Assembly: GCA_043745195.1 (NCBI GenBank)
Contig: JAYTTF010000168.1
Coordinates: 1 to 64,000 of the forward strand
Length of the DNA stretch: 64,000 nt
DNA from: JANXSF01 sp043745195
GTDB taxonomy: Bacteria > Acidobacteriota > Terriglobia > Bryobacterales > Bryobacteraceae
Reading direction: 5' to 3'
The notes under the pieces were generated by a model, which was not told where the DNA came from, ran no database searches, and was given only the letters and a program-made list of their open reading frames with translations. A program made the translations under genes and the position numbers. Shown here piece after piece: positions 32,073 to 40,697 of this stretch. Numbering within the stretch: position 1 is the stretch's first letter; each line of letters starts with the position of its first letter.

Positions 32073-33407
32073 TTAGAACTTCGTTACCTCAGTGAACTTG
32101 AATCGATCCACCTTCATTGCTGGTACCGCCATATCGAAAATCTCCTCTCCGGAAGCACGTACCGTTGGCCCCAGCATCACCACGTTGTTCAGCATCTCAA
32201 CCACGCTTTGATTGAATCGGAAGTTGCGCACTCCGCAAACCAGCTTGCCATCTTCAATCAAAAACGTCCCGTCGCGAGTCATGCCGGTCATGATCTTGTC
32301 AAATTGCTCCACCTCGCGGATGTACCAAAGCCTGGTCACCAGCAGGCCACGTCCGGTGGAACGAATCATATCGTCAATCGACTTATCCCCGCCGTGGATG
32401 ACAATGTTCGCAACCGCTTCGCCGGATTCATTGGGCAGCGGCAGACCATGGCCGGTCTGCTCTCCGCCATTTTGTAACGCACTTGACCGGCTTCGCGCCA
32501 CTTGGCGAGGCACGCCGCGATCTACCAGCATCAGTTTCTGACGGGGCATGCCTTCTCCGTCAAAAGGCGCACCTGCTTGCAATGGATGAAAGCAATCATC
32601 GGTGATGGTGATATTTTCTCCAAACAACTGCTTCCCTAAGCGTCCGCCCAGGAAGCTGCGTCCTTCTATGATTGCCGCTGCCGAGAAGTCGCCGAAGATT
32701 TGACCTACTAAATCGAGTACCGCCGCCGGCTCCAGGATCACCGTGTATGCGCCTGGTTCAACTTGGCGAGGAGCAGCCGAGCTTCGCGCTTTTTCCATTG
32801 CCTGCTGGGCCAAACTGGCTGTATCCAGTTCCCGCAAATTGACGGCTGAAGCCTTGGCCCACCCTGAGCTATCGTGCGCGGTGGTTGTAATGGAGAAGCG
32901 CGACATGGTTTCCGCATACTCCAAAAACACGCCGTTTGTGTTCAACAGAAACTCACGCGATAGATCAGTGGAAAGAATTCCTGCGGCCGATTGACCTGCA
33001 CTTTCCACCAATTGAATTGCTTCGGCGACGGCCTTGGCACGAGTTGTTGGGGAGCTTGCAGCGGTTTCTTCAGACCATCGAGCGGCGCTGTGAACCGGCA
33101 CTGGATCCGCAAGCGCCGGTAACTTTTCATCCGGTTCGCTGGATCTCGCCAGTGCCACCGCCTGTGCGGTAACAGATCGAATGGACGCTTCATCAAACCT
33201 GTTCGTCGACGCCCGCGCTGTCCGTTGATCCACCACCACGCGAATGGAATAATGTCCGGATTGCGCCATCACGTTTTGGTGAATTCCGTTGTTCGCAAAT
33301 CGCGTCAATGCTGACGATGTGTCGGCCAAAATCAATTCCACATCGCGCACCCCTAATGATCGGGCTGCGGCTTGCGCGATAGCTAAACAATTCTTAGGGT
33401 CTATCAT
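32073..33407 (-). CDS. pmbA: TldD/PmbA family protease subunit, PmbA (TldE)-like
   Basis: 444 residues. The second, non-metal-binding member of the TldD/TldE pair, which forms a heterodimeric protease degrading unfolded peptides or maturing peptide products. Family segments include TRFANNGIHQNVMAQSGHYS near the N-terminus, GRSFLGGRLGKQLFGENITI, ADDCFHPLQ-like TDDCFHPLQAGAPFDGEGMP and TGMTRDGTFLIEDGKLVCGV near the C-terminus. Its ATG overlaps the tldD stop by four bases (ATGA), so the two are translated together. Confidence 0.85.
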   Translation of the reverse strand: MIDPKNCLAIAQAAARSLGVRDVELILADTSSALTRFANNGIHQNVMAQSGHYSIRVVVDQRTARASTNRFDEASIRSVTAQAVALARSSEPDEKLPALADPVPVHSAARWSEETAASSPTTRAKAVAEAIQLVESAGQSAAGILSTDLSREFLLNTNGVFLEYAETMSRFSITTTAHDSSGWAKASAVNLRELDTASLAQQAMEKARSSAAPRQVEPGAYTVILEPAAVLDLVGQIFGDFSAAAIIEGRSFLGGRLGKQLFGENITITDDCFHPLQAGAPFDGEGMPRQKLMLVDRGVPRQVARSRSSALQNGGEQTGHGLPLPNESGEAVANIVIHGGDKSIDDMIRSTGRGLLVTRLWYIREVEQFDKIMTGMTRDGTFLIEDGKLVCGVRNFRFNQSVVEMLNNVVMLGPTVRASGEEIFDMAVPAMKVDRFKFTEVTKF

Positions 33408-34858
33408 GCCTGATACCCGCTTCCAACTTTAATGCCGCCGAAACGCGATGGGCTGGCTCCGTGCCCGGTGCCCATAACCTGCTCTGGTTGCCCTTTGCCG
33501 CAATTCGGTACTCCCCAAAGCGTCCAATGTTTGCGATCGGCAATTGCTTGGCAGGCGTTCCAAAAGTTGGTGGAGATTCCACTATAGGTGGGGTTCTTCA
33601 ACATGCGCCCCCGCTTGCCATTCTTGAACTCCCAGGCAATCTCACAACCGAATTGAAAGTTGTATCGTTTGTCGTCAATGGACCAACTCTTATTCGTTTC
33701 CATGTAAATGCCGTGAGGGACATCGAAAACCTGCTCCAAACTCTGCGCGCCTGGCAGTAGGCTGACGTTGGTCATGCGGATCAGCGGCAGCCGGTCCCAA
33801 CCTTTCGCGCGCATGGTGCCGTTGGAACGCGTGTCACCAACAACCGCAGCGGTTTCGCGTGAAGTCATGTAACCAGTGAATAGGCCATTGCTGATGATGG
33901 GTGTGGATTGTGCCGGAACTCCTTCATCATCAAAAGCGAACGTACCCAGACCTGGACCATGCTGAAGCGTTGCGTCGCACACCACATTCACGATGTCTGA
34001 ACCGTAGCGAAGCTTTCGCAACTTGTCGAGGGTTAGAAAGCTCATGCCGGCATAATTCGCCTCTGAACCCAGCACCCGATCCAGCTCAATTGGATGCCCG
34101 ATGGATTCATGAATTTGCAGGGCCAGTTGACTGGAATCAAGGATGAGTGAAAACTCTCCAGAGGGGCACTGGTCGGCCTTGTGAAGTGCCACGGCCTCTT
34201 CGGCAATTCGCGGAGCGTGCTTCAGCAATTCCAATTCGTCCACCAATTCATAGCCTTTCAACTGATACTGCCCGCCAAAGGAATTTGGGAACGATCGTTT
34301 TTGAATTTCGTCCCCGGCGAAACTATGGGCCGCGAACCCTGCACCAGTGGACGTCTTTGTCTGGTCGATCAGGCTTCCAATGGAGGACGCGAATACTTGG
34401 CGGGTTCGATCAAACATCAGCGATCCTTCCGCCAAAGTCACCCCAGCGTTGTGCCGCAATTCGGCATCAATCGCCATCAGGAGTTGAATGTTCGCTTCGA
34501 CGGTGGTTAGAAACGGATCGGCCGCACACGGAGCAATCCACGTTTCCACAAATTTACCCTCGGGGGCAAGCACTGCTTTTTCCTTGCGAGCCATACCGCT
34601 GGCCACAGCAATTTCCTTGGCCAGATTTGCTGCCGCTGCCAGACCATCCCGGTTTAATCGATCTGTTGCGGCAAATCCCCAACTTCCATTGATCAGTACT
34701 CGAACGCCCACTCCCATTGATTCCGCAGCAGCAACTTGGGACACTCGGCCATTTCTGGTAGCAACTGCACGGTCTTTGGTTTCCACTACCCGGACGTCGG
34801 CATATTCCACTTCCGGGCCAAGTGCAAAATCTAGAGCCTCGAGGGCAATTTGCTTCAT
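33404..34858 (-). CDS. tldD: TldD metalloprotease subunit
   Basis: 484 residues from MKQIALEALDFALGPEVEYA. The active site HESIGH (HExxxH, in LALQIHESIGHPIELDRVLG) binds the catalytic metal. Other family blocks are RVVETKDRAVATRNGRVSQV, GSDIVNVVCDATL and the Gly-rich C-terminal GTGHGASPSRFGGIKVGSGY. With PmbA it forms the TldD/E protease. The frame is open upstream to 34933, but that part overlaps the divergent peroxiredoxin and has no family similarity. The gene pair is common in bacteria that make no microcin as a general peptide-clearing system. Confidence 0.92.
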   Translation of the reverse strand: MKQIALEALDFALGPEVEYADVRVVETKDRAVATRNGRVSQVAAAESMGVGVRVLINGSWGFAATDRLNRDGLAAAANLAKEIAVASGMARKEKAVLAPEGKFVETWIAPCAADPFLTTVEANIQLLMAIDAELRHNAGVTLAEGSLMFDRTRQVFASSIGSLIDQTKTSTGAGFAAHSFAGDEIQKRSFPNSFGGQYQLKGYELVDELELLKHAPRIAEEAVALHKADQCPSGEFSLILDSSQLALQIHESIGHPIELDRVLGSEANYAGMSFLTLDKLRKLRYGSDIVNVVCDATLQHGPGLGTFAFDDEGVPAQSTPIISNGLFTGYMTSRETAAVVGDTRSNGTMRAKGWDRLPLIRMTNVSLLPGAQSLEQVFDVPHGIYMETNKSWSIDDKRYNFQFGCEIAWEFKNGKRGRMLKNPTYSGISTNFWNACQAIADRKHWTLWGVPNCGKGQPEQVMGTGHGASPSRFGGIKVGSGYQA

Positions 34859-34887
34859 CTCACTATTGTGAAAGAATTGGAGATAGG

Positions 34888-35349
34888 ATGGCACTGTTAC
34901 TTCTAATGTTTGGATGGCTTTTTTCCGATCCACTCGCGGTGGGAACCGCGGCCCCTGACTTTACTACTGTTGATCAGGACGGCCAAACCGTTTCGCTTTC
35001 AAAGCTAAAAGGAAAAAATGTAGTACTGGTGTTCTATCCAGGGGATGACACTGCAGTTTGCACCAAACAGCTATGCGAGATTCGCGACAACTGGAAAGCA
35101 TTTCAAGGCAAGGACGTGGTGGTGTTTGGGATCAACGGGCAGAAGGCTTCCTCGCATCAGGAATTTAAGAAGAAGTATAATTTTCCATTCCCGCTTCTTG
35201 TGGACGACAAACAGAAAGTTTGCGAAATGTACAATACCAATGGATTAATTGTGAAGCGGACCGTGTATTTGATTGGGAAAGACGGGAAAGTGAAATTCGG
35301 ACAACGCGGCAAACCCGGACCTAAAGAAGTATTGGCCGCAGCGCAATAA
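34888..35349 (+). CDS. Peroxiredoxin, PrxQ/BCP type
   Basis: 153 residues with a hydrophobic N-terminus (MALLLLMFGWLFSDPLAV) that is probably a membrane anchor or signal peptide. The thioredoxin fold has the peroxidatic and resolving cysteines in DDTAVCTKQLCEIRD (C-x4-C, the PrxQ pattern), preceded by VVLVFYPG. It reduces hydroperoxides using thioredoxin. GGAG five bases before the ATG fixes the start. It is divergent from tldD (29 bases between starts) and faces a second peroxiredoxin. Confidence 0.9.
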   Translation: MALLLLMFGWLFSDPLAVGTAAPDFTTVDQDGQTVSLSKLKGKNVVLVFYPGDDTAVCTKQLCEIRDNWKAFQGKDVVVFGINGQKASSHQEFKKKYNFPFPLLVDDKQKVCEMYNTNGLIVKRTVYLIGKDGKVKFGQRGKPGPKEVLAAAQ

Positions 35350-35391
35350 AGTGGTGAGGGTGCAAATAGACTCTCACCACTTGATGAACGC

Positions 35392-35907
35392 TTACTTCTT
35401 AACGAGTCGTGCGCAAGCGCCTTCTGAACCGGAAATGTCGATGGCCTTTGCGCCCTCCAAAATCTCCGCTATCCTGCCATCCGCACCAATCACGAAAGTA
35501 GTCCGATTAGCCACTCCCGACTTTGGATTCAAAACACCATAAGCCATGGAAGTGCTGCGCATCATGTCGCTCAACATAGGGAATTCCGCGCCTAATTCTT
35601 TAGCCCAATGGGAAAGAGTAGGTTGGCTATCTGTGGACGCTCCGAATACTTTAACCTGCATACCGGTGAACTTAGCAATGTTTGCCTGGTATCCGGTCAT
35701 CTCCTTGGTGCATCCACCTGTGAAGGCAGCAGGGAAGAATGCGAGCACAACAGGGTTCTTGCCCGCAAAGGTGGAAAGCTTGTAGGCTTTTCCATCGGAT
35801 CCTTTTAGATCGAAGTCAGGAGCTTCGTCCCCAACTTTCAAATGGGTGGGTTCCGGCTGGGCGAATGCAAAGCAGGCAGCTAACGATAATAGAAGGATAG
35901 TTTTCAT
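35392..35907 (-). CDS. Exported peroxiredoxin, AhpC/TSA family
   Basis: 171 residues with a signal peptide (MKTILLLSLAACFAFAQPEP). The redoxin core is VGDEAPDFDLKGSDGKAYKL, VLAFFPAAFTGGCTKEMTGY with the peroxidatic Cys, and DMMRSTSMAYGVLN. Unlike the neighbouring PrxQ there is no Cys four residues later; the only other mature Cys is in SEGACARLVKK at the C-terminus, which could act as resolving Cys. It is likely a periplasmic thiol peroxidase. It converges with the first peroxiredoxin, 42 bases apart. Confidence 0.88.
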   Translation of the reverse strand: MKTILLLSLAACFAFAQPEPTHLKVGDEAPDFDLKGSDGKAYKLSTFAGKNPVVLAFFPAAFTGGCTKEMTGYQANIAKFTGMQVKVFGASTDSQPTLSHWAKELGAEFPMLSDMMRSTSMAYGVLNPKSGVANRTTFVIGADGRIAEILEGAKAIDISGSEGACARLVKK

Positions 35908-36005
35908 AGTTTAGACCTCGATTGTGAGGCTAGCATTGGAGGCCAGTGTTTGTCTAGCGGACGATGATTGAATGATTGAATAGTATACACTTGAACGGGT
36001 TATCT

Positions 36006-36200
36006 ATGAAAGTCTCAAAATGGGGAAATCGTTTGGCGATTCGTCTGCTTGGCGCGGTCGTAAAAGCACTTAATCTAAAGGCGGGCGATCAAGTTGAGGT
36101 TGGCCCTGAATCCGAGAAGGCCATTGAACGAATACGCCGATTGCAGCGGCCGTTGGCTACCGGATTCAAATTTGACCGGTTGGATGCGAATCAAAGGTAA
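36006..36200 (+). CDS. AbrB/MazE-fold antitoxin (VapB-like)
   Basis: 64 residues. MKVSKWGNRLAIRLLGAVVK, then ALNLKAGDQVEV, is the swapped-hairpin SpoVT/AbrB DNA-binding domain typical of antitoxins paired with PIN toxins. The C-terminal FKFDRLDANQR is the toxin-neutralising tail. Antitoxins of this kind repress their own operon. The stop overlaps an ATG that would start the toxin, but that frame is destroyed (next entry), so this is an orphan antitoxin. The conserved Pro after RL in most relatives is Leu here. Confidence 0.8.
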   Translation: MKVSKWGNRLAIRLLGAVVKALNLKAGDQVEVGPESEKAIERIRRLQRPLATGFKFDRLDANQR

Positions 36201-36485
36201 TGTTTTTTCGATACCAATGTAGTGATTCTTTGATGATTAGCAGCAGTGCTTCAAGGGTGAGACTGAAGTTCTGAGAAGGTCGCCAATGGCTTGCGGTATC
36301 CAGATTATCGAGGCATGCAACTGCGGTTTCCGGTTTCATGGGTGCCCCTTAGCTTGTATCATCCACCAAGCGCAACACGGCATCGCGCACAGACAAACAG
36401 GAATTTCATCCTTACTGGCGTTCTTTATTTCATCGTCTCGACTGCCCCAACAGCAGCCTGCTGTAAAAGCTCACATTCACGGTTA
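36200..36485 (+). pseudogene. Decayed PIN-domain (VapC-like) toxin remnant
   Basis: The ATG at 36200 overlaps the antitoxin stop as in intact vapBC pairs. One base out of frame, after a run of six T, 36204-36230 reads FFDTNVVIL, the hallmark start of a PIN toxin, followed by two stops (TGATGA at 36231). Further shifted fragments fit the rest: SSSASR, ETEVLRR, and near the end GISSLLAFFIS with HIHG, comparable to the 'GFSYYDALIVAS ... EDMQHG' region of VapC. Several frameshifts are needed, so no product is expected. The N-terminal match is clear, the later ones weak. Confidence 0.5.
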
Positions 36486-36674
36486 TCAGTCGTGTTTGCA
36501 ATTCAGATTCGATTCAGAACGCCAGCGGAATTAATCGCCTCGAGGACTCAATGTTTTGGGAAGTTAAGTTGCTGGCCAGCAATTTGTCTTCCTGAATAAA
36601 GAGTCTCACTGGTTTTGAAAGCGCAGCCCAACTAGTTTTTGCAAGGGGATGAAAAGAGGGCAGATTGAGCTGAG
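36481..36674 (-). repeat. Dispersed repeat, copy B (partner at 2891-3080)
   Basis: This copy lies in the 513-base gap before hpnD, directly after the toxin remnant. It is inverted relative to copy A, with a 21-base identical block at 36571-36591 centred on the palindrome TTGCTGGCCAGCAA (36569-36582). On the minus strand it carries a 63-codon ORF (36514-36705) including PVRLFIQEDKLLASN; this may be a gene fragment. Its position next to a decayed toxin-antitoxin locus suggests an accessory insertion point. I see nothing else in this gap. Confidence 0.65.
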
Positions 36675-36713
36675 CATATGTCGTGATCCACTTTCCTGAT
36701 TGCAAAAAGCGAA

Positions 36714-37556
36714 CTATTCGGTCGGACGAAATCCAGCCTCGGCCAATATCCTTAGCTTTTGAAACGTCGTCAGCCGGATGCGGTGATCAAACACAGCAAA
36801 CCCACTAGCCTCAATTTTCTGAAATAAGCGCCAATAAATTTCAATCAACGCCCACATGGAACGGCGGCTTTTGTTATCTACCATCCCGATTAACGGACGG
36901 GCCTCATTGTAGTAGGCTCGTGCGTGATTCGCTTCGTGACCTAATGTCTGCACCCAGCCAGTGCTTTTCTCAATTTTCCTAGAATCGGCTCCGAACTTCT
37001 GCAAGTCTTCCAACGGAATATAGCGTCGGCCCAGTTCAAAATCCTCACGAACATCGCGGATAATATTGGTCAATTGAAACGCCACGCCGCATTTCTCCGC
37101 CAACACTAACGCTTGTGGATCCGTAAAACCGAAGATGTGCACTATGCACAGCCCCACCACGGAAGCCACCTGGTAGCAGTAACGATACAGTTCGTCGAAT
37201 GTCTCAATTTTGCGCGGCATCAGGTCACTGGAAACGCCGTCAATCATGTGGTGAAAGTATTCGTGGGGAATCCGATAGCGAATAACAGTATCGTGGAATG
37301 CCGGCCAGACTGGATGATCGTTGAATTTACCATTCAGCGCTGCTGCCATGTCGGTGCGCCATTGCTGCATGGTTTGGGGAGTTGTACCGCCCTCCACGTC
37401 GTCGCTCAAATCATCGCAATAGCGCATGAATGCATACAAAGCACACATGGCATTTCGTTGGGGCTTTTCAAGTAACAGAAAAGCGTAGTAAAAGTTCTTG
37501 GCACGTTGACGGGCGATTCGTCTGGAATATTTGTACGACGCTTCCAGGCTTGTCAT
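36714..37556 (-). CDS. hpnD: Presqualene diphosphate synthase HpnD
   Basis: 280 residues of the squalene/phytoene synthase family. The two aspartate-rich motifs that bind the diphosphates through Mg2+ are YCDDLSDDVEG (about 46-56) and RDVREDFELGRRYIP (about 167-181); ALYAFMRYCDD and VAFQLTNIIRDV are family signatures. HpnD condenses two farnesyl diphosphates to presqualene diphosphate, the first step of the HpnCDE squalene route for hopanoids. Its ATG overlaps the hpnC stop (ATGA). It is the last gene of the leftward hopanoid run. Confidence 0.92.
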   Translation of the reverse strand: MTSLEASYKYSRRIARQRAKNFYYAFLLLEKPQRNAMCALYAFMRYCDDLSDDVEGGTTPQTMQQWRTDMAAALNGKFNDHPVWPAFHDTVIRYRIPHEYFHHMIDGVSSDLMPRKIETFDELYRYCYQVASVVGLCIVHIFGFTDPQALVLAEKCGVAFQLTNIIRDVREDFELGRRYIPLEDLQKFGADSRKIEKSTGWVQTLGHEANHARAYYNEARPLIGMVDNKSRRSMWALIEIYWRLFQKIEASGFAVFDHRIRLTTFQKLRILAEAGFRPTE

Positions 37557-38464
37557 GCCGCACGCTGAAACGCCACTTCGGCCAACGCCTTCAGCAGAAT
37601 TCCAACACGCTCCACTTTGGAAATTTTCGGCCTGGTGGCCAGCACGTTATATCCCTGACTTTCAATCTTGTCCAGAATGAAAATGCCTCCACGACTGAAC
37701 AAGGTCAGGTCAATAGACAATCTACGATCCACCATGCGCGTTAAAGGTAACCCATCCTCAAACAACTTTCGGGCCACCGCTACACATTCGCTCATCACGT
37801 TTTGAAAACGGTCATCGAATTTCAATGCGAAAAGATCCTGTTCTTTGTAGCCGTACTTTTCCATTACACTGGCAGGAATATAGACGCGATCTTTCTGCAG
37901 ATCAACGGTGACGTCCTGCCAGAAATTCGCCAATTGCAGAGCAGTGCAAGTTGCGTCGGAAAGAAGATTGCGTTCCACGCCGCTATAACCGCAAAGGCCA
38001 AGCACTAGCCGACCCACAGGATTGGCCGAATACTTACAGTAGCGAAACAACTGATCCCAATCCTGATAGCGGGGAACAACCTGATCCTGTTCAAAGGCAG
38101 TGATCAAATCGTGAAACAACGACGGTTCCAAATCGTGCCGCTGTAAAGTTGGACCCAAAGCAACGAACACTGGATGGCGCGATTGGCCTGCGCACATTGC
38201 TTCAAACTCTGTGCGCCACCATTTCAAAAGTCGCAGGCACTCGGCCTTATCGGGAATCTCGTCACCTAAGTCATCAGCCCAGCGACAGAATCCATAGACG
38301 TTGTAGAAATCCTGATGCAATCGCTTGGGCAGCAGAAAGCTAACAACATGGAAATTTTCGTAGTGGTGATTAGCCAGCCAGTGAGTGTAGTTTAGGGATT
38401 CTTCCACACTCCACACGCGACCCATGGCTTGTGGGTTGCGAATGAAATCTTTGGGCTCAAGCAC
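37553..38464 (-). CDS. hpnC: Squalene synthase HpnC (hydroxysqualene synthase)
   Basis: 303 residues, same fold as HpnD. Motifs are GFCRWADDLGDEIPD (about 58-72) and LANFWQDVTVDLQKDRVYIP (about 178-197); YTHWLANHHYENFHVVSFLL is typical of HpnC. HpnC converts presqualene diphosphate to hydroxysqualene. It is translationally coupled to hpnD downstream and follows a zinc dehydrogenase gene by 4 bases. The third enzyme of the route, HpnE, is not found in this window. Confidence 0.9.
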   Translation of the reverse strand: MLEPKDFIRNPQAMGRVWSVEESLNYTHWLANHHYENFHVVSFLLPKRLHQDFYNVYGFCRWADDLGDEIPDKAECLRLLKWWRTEFEAMCAGQSRHPVFVALGPTLQRHDLEPSLFHDLITAFEQDQVVPRYQDWDQLFRYCKYSANPVGRLVLGLCGYSGVERNLLSDATCTALQLANFWQDVTVDLQKDRVYIPASVMEKYGYKEQDLFALKFDDRFQNVMSECVAVARKLFEDGLPLTRMVDRRLSIDLTLFSRGGIFILDKIESQGYNVLATRPKISKVERVGILLKALAEVAFQRAA

Positions 38465-38468
38465 GGGT

Positions 38469-39512
38469 TTAAGGAATAATCGCCGTCTTCATGTGCCCGT
38501 TATGGCTCATGAGGTATTTCATTACTTCCAGCAGGTTTGTCAGCGGCTCTTCCCGATTGACAAAATCACGTGCTGTGATGTGGCCACGACTAACGGCGTC
38601 CAGAGCTTTGCGAATATGGTGCGGCGTGTGATGGAAGCTGGCTTTGCAGGTAATTTCGCTATAGTGCAGCAAGCTGGTTTCTAAATCCACACGGCTATCG
38701 TTCGGGCATCCGCCAAAGAAATTCACTGTGCCTCCGCGACGCAACATGTGGACTGCTTGATCCCAAGTATCGGGCTTGCCTACAGCTTCAATGGCTACGT
38801 CAGCACCACGCCCGTCAGTCAATGCCCGAACAGCACCAACGATGTCGGTTGTGTCAGCGGTGGAAACTGCTTCAGAGGCACCCATGCGCATGGCACGATC
38901 CAACTGGCCTTGCCTTCGTCCAATAGCAATTACCCGCGCTCCATAAACTGCTGTTGCCAGGCGGACGAACATCAAGCCGATGGGGCCGAGTCCGATCACG
39001 GCAATATTATCGCCGGGCTTCACACCTGTTTCATCCAACCCGCGGATGACGCAAGCCAAGGGCTCAATCAACGCCGCATCCTGATAAGTGAGGTGGGCGG
39101 GGATTTCGTAAAGATTGTAATTGACGATTCTTCCAGGAATGCGGATAAATTCGGCGTAAGCTCCGTTATTGAATAACAGGTCTTCGCACAAATTTTCCAG
39201 ATTCCGTTTGCAATAGAAACACTGTTTGCAGGGGGCCGAATTTGCCGCAACCACACGTTGCCCAATTTTGAATTTGGTTACCGCCTGACCAACTGCCACA
39301 ATATCGCCGGCTAGTTCATGACCAAACAGCGCTGGAGGTACAATCATCCGCGCATGATAGCCACGGCGAAATACCTTAACGTCGGTCCCACAAGTTAACG
39401 CGGCCTTTACTTGAACCAGAATATCTTCTGGCCCCATGGACGGTAGCGGAACCGATTCAACTCTTATCTGTTCCTTACCGTAAAGGACGGCAGCCCTCAT
39501 TTCCTTCATCAC
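38469..39512 (-). CDS. Zinc-dependent medium-chain dehydrogenase in the hopanoid cluster
   Basis: 347 residues of the MDR (GroES-like alcohol dehydrogenase) family. The catalytic zinc site has Cys in LTCGTDVKVF and GHE in PALFGHELAGDIV. The structural zinc uses four Cys in APCKQCFYCKRNLENLCED. The Rossmann motif is IAVIGLGPIGLMFV. It resembles L-threonine/sorbitol-type dehydrogenases; the substrate is unknown. It sits between hpnC (4 bases) and a second, related dehydrogenase. Its position suggests a redox step in polyprenoid or hopanoid side-chain metabolism, which is inference. Confidence 0.85.
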   Translation of the reverse strand: MMKEMRAAVLYGKEQIRVESVPLPSMGPEDILVQVKAALTCGTDVKVFRRGYHARMIVPPALFGHELAGDIVAVGQAVTKFKIGQRVVAANSAPCKQCFYCKRNLENLCEDLLFNNGAYAEFIRIPGRIVNYNLYEIPAHLTYQDAALIEPLACVIRGLDETGVKPGDNIAVIGLGPIGLMFVRLATAVYGARVIAIGRRQGQLDRAMRMGASEAVSTADTTDIVGAVRALTDGRGADVAIEAVGKPDTWDQAVHMLRRGGTVNFFGGCPNDSRVDLETSLLHYSEITCKASFHHTPHHIRKALDAVSRGHITARDFVNREEPLTNLLEVMKYLMSHNGHMKTAIIP

Positions 39513-39575
39513 TGTGGATCACCAGCTCGTAAGCGCATGTTTCCTTTTTTGCCCTTGACTACTTCAAAGAATCTT

Positions 39576-40697
39576 TTAAACACACGTACCATTCAGTTCT
39601 AGAACCTCAGTACCTTGCAGTTGTGGGCAAACTACAATTTTCAAGGATTTGGAGCCAGGATGCAATGCCATATTAAAACCTTTCATGATGGAATCAAGCG
39701 GCACCCGGTGGCTAACCAGCTGATGAACTGGCAATTTACCGCTAAAAACAAGGTCTGCGGACTCTTTTTGCAGATCTACTGACGCACTATATGCCCCAAA
39801 TAAAACTCGTTCCCCAACGCAGATATCGGCCCCCGATACCTCAATTCGCTCTTTATGGGAGGTCTGAGCGAACAGACAAATCTTTGCCCCTGGGCGAGAG
39901 CAGCCAACGGCTTGCTCTACAACTCCAGGTGCGGAGGTGGCTACGAATACCAGATCTGCTCCGCGGCCATCGGTCATTTCCTGGATTAAACTTTTAACAT
40001 CAGAAGCTCTGGGGTCCCAGCAATGTTCTGCTCCAAACTGCCGCGAAAGTGTCCTACGTGCATCCATGGTGTCAGTCGCAACAGTCCGAATGCCCTTGTG
40101 TTTCAAAATCATAGTGAATAACATGCCGATGGGACCCTGGCCAATTACAACCGCCAAATCATCGGGTCTGGGTTCAGCCATAGTAACAGCCTTCAGGCAA
40201 GTATTCACCGGTTCAACAAAGCTAGCAGAATCGAAACTAACACCGTCGGGAATTTTTTCCACGCCGTTTTCTACAATCCAATCCATAACGCGAACATATT
40301 GCGAGAATCCGCCACCGGCCGGTTCAAAACCAGCAGTGATGCCTACCTTCTTATATACGAGGCATTGGGCATAAAGATTTCGTTGACAGTAAAAACATTT
40401 CTTACAAGGAATGTGGTGGAAGGCAATTACCCCGTCGCCGGGCTTGAACTTCGTTACACCTTCGCCGACGGCAGCCACTATTCCGGCAGTTTCATGGCCG
40501 TAAATCCGGGGAGGAGCCAATAGCCCGTACTCGATTTTTTTTAAGTCAGTGTGGCAGATTCCGCAGGATTCCACTTTTACTAAGATTTCGCCGGCATCCA
40601 GTTGTGGAGTGGCAAGTTCTTCTATTAAGACCTGTTGATTACCACGATACACAGCAGCTCGCATTGTGGATGGGATGTTAGAATTCACAGTCGGCAA
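39576..40697 (-). CDS. Second zinc-dependent medium-chain dehydrogenase in the hopanoid cluster
   Basis: 373 residues. The catalytic zinc site is ESCGICHTDLKKIEYGLLAP with GHETAGIV, the structural zinc site HIPCKKCFYCQRNLYAQC, and the nucleotide site AVVIGQGPIGMLFT. It is clearly related to the 38469 protein but not a recent duplicate. The TTG at 40697 has AGGGGA six bases upstream and overlaps the hpnG end by 20 bases; ATG 40664 is in frame but lacks a ribosome site. The substrate is unknown. Confidence 0.83.
   Translation of the reverse strand: MPTVNSNIPSTMRAAVYRGNQQVLIEELATPQLDAGEILVKVESCGICHTDLKKIEYGLLAPPRIYGHETAGIVAAVGEGVTKFKPGDGVIAFHHIPCKKCFYCQRNLYAQCLVYKKVGITAGFEPAGGGFSQYVRVMDWIVENGVEKIPDGVSFDSASFVEPVNTCLKAVTMAEPRPDDLAVVIGQGPIGMLFTMILKHKGIRTVATDTMDARRTLSRQFGAEHCWDPRASDVKSLIQEMTDGRGADLVFVATSAPGVVEQAVGCSRPGAKICLFAQTSHKERIEVSGADICVGERVLFGAYSASVDLQKESADLVFSGKLPVHQLVSHRVPLDSIMKGFNMALHPGSKSLKIVVCPQLQGTEVLELNGTCV

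Noticed and set aside
36286..36599. Two overlapping plus-strand ORFs of 82 and 102 codons
   Set aside because: They run through the decayed PIN toxin and repeat copy B, begin mid-remnant and lack ribosome sites; better explained as pseudogene debris.
38469..40697. The two zinc dehydrogenases as a recent tandem duplication
   Set aside because: They share motifs but differ widely in length and sequence outside the zinc and nucleotide sites, so an old divergence or independent recruitment is more likely.
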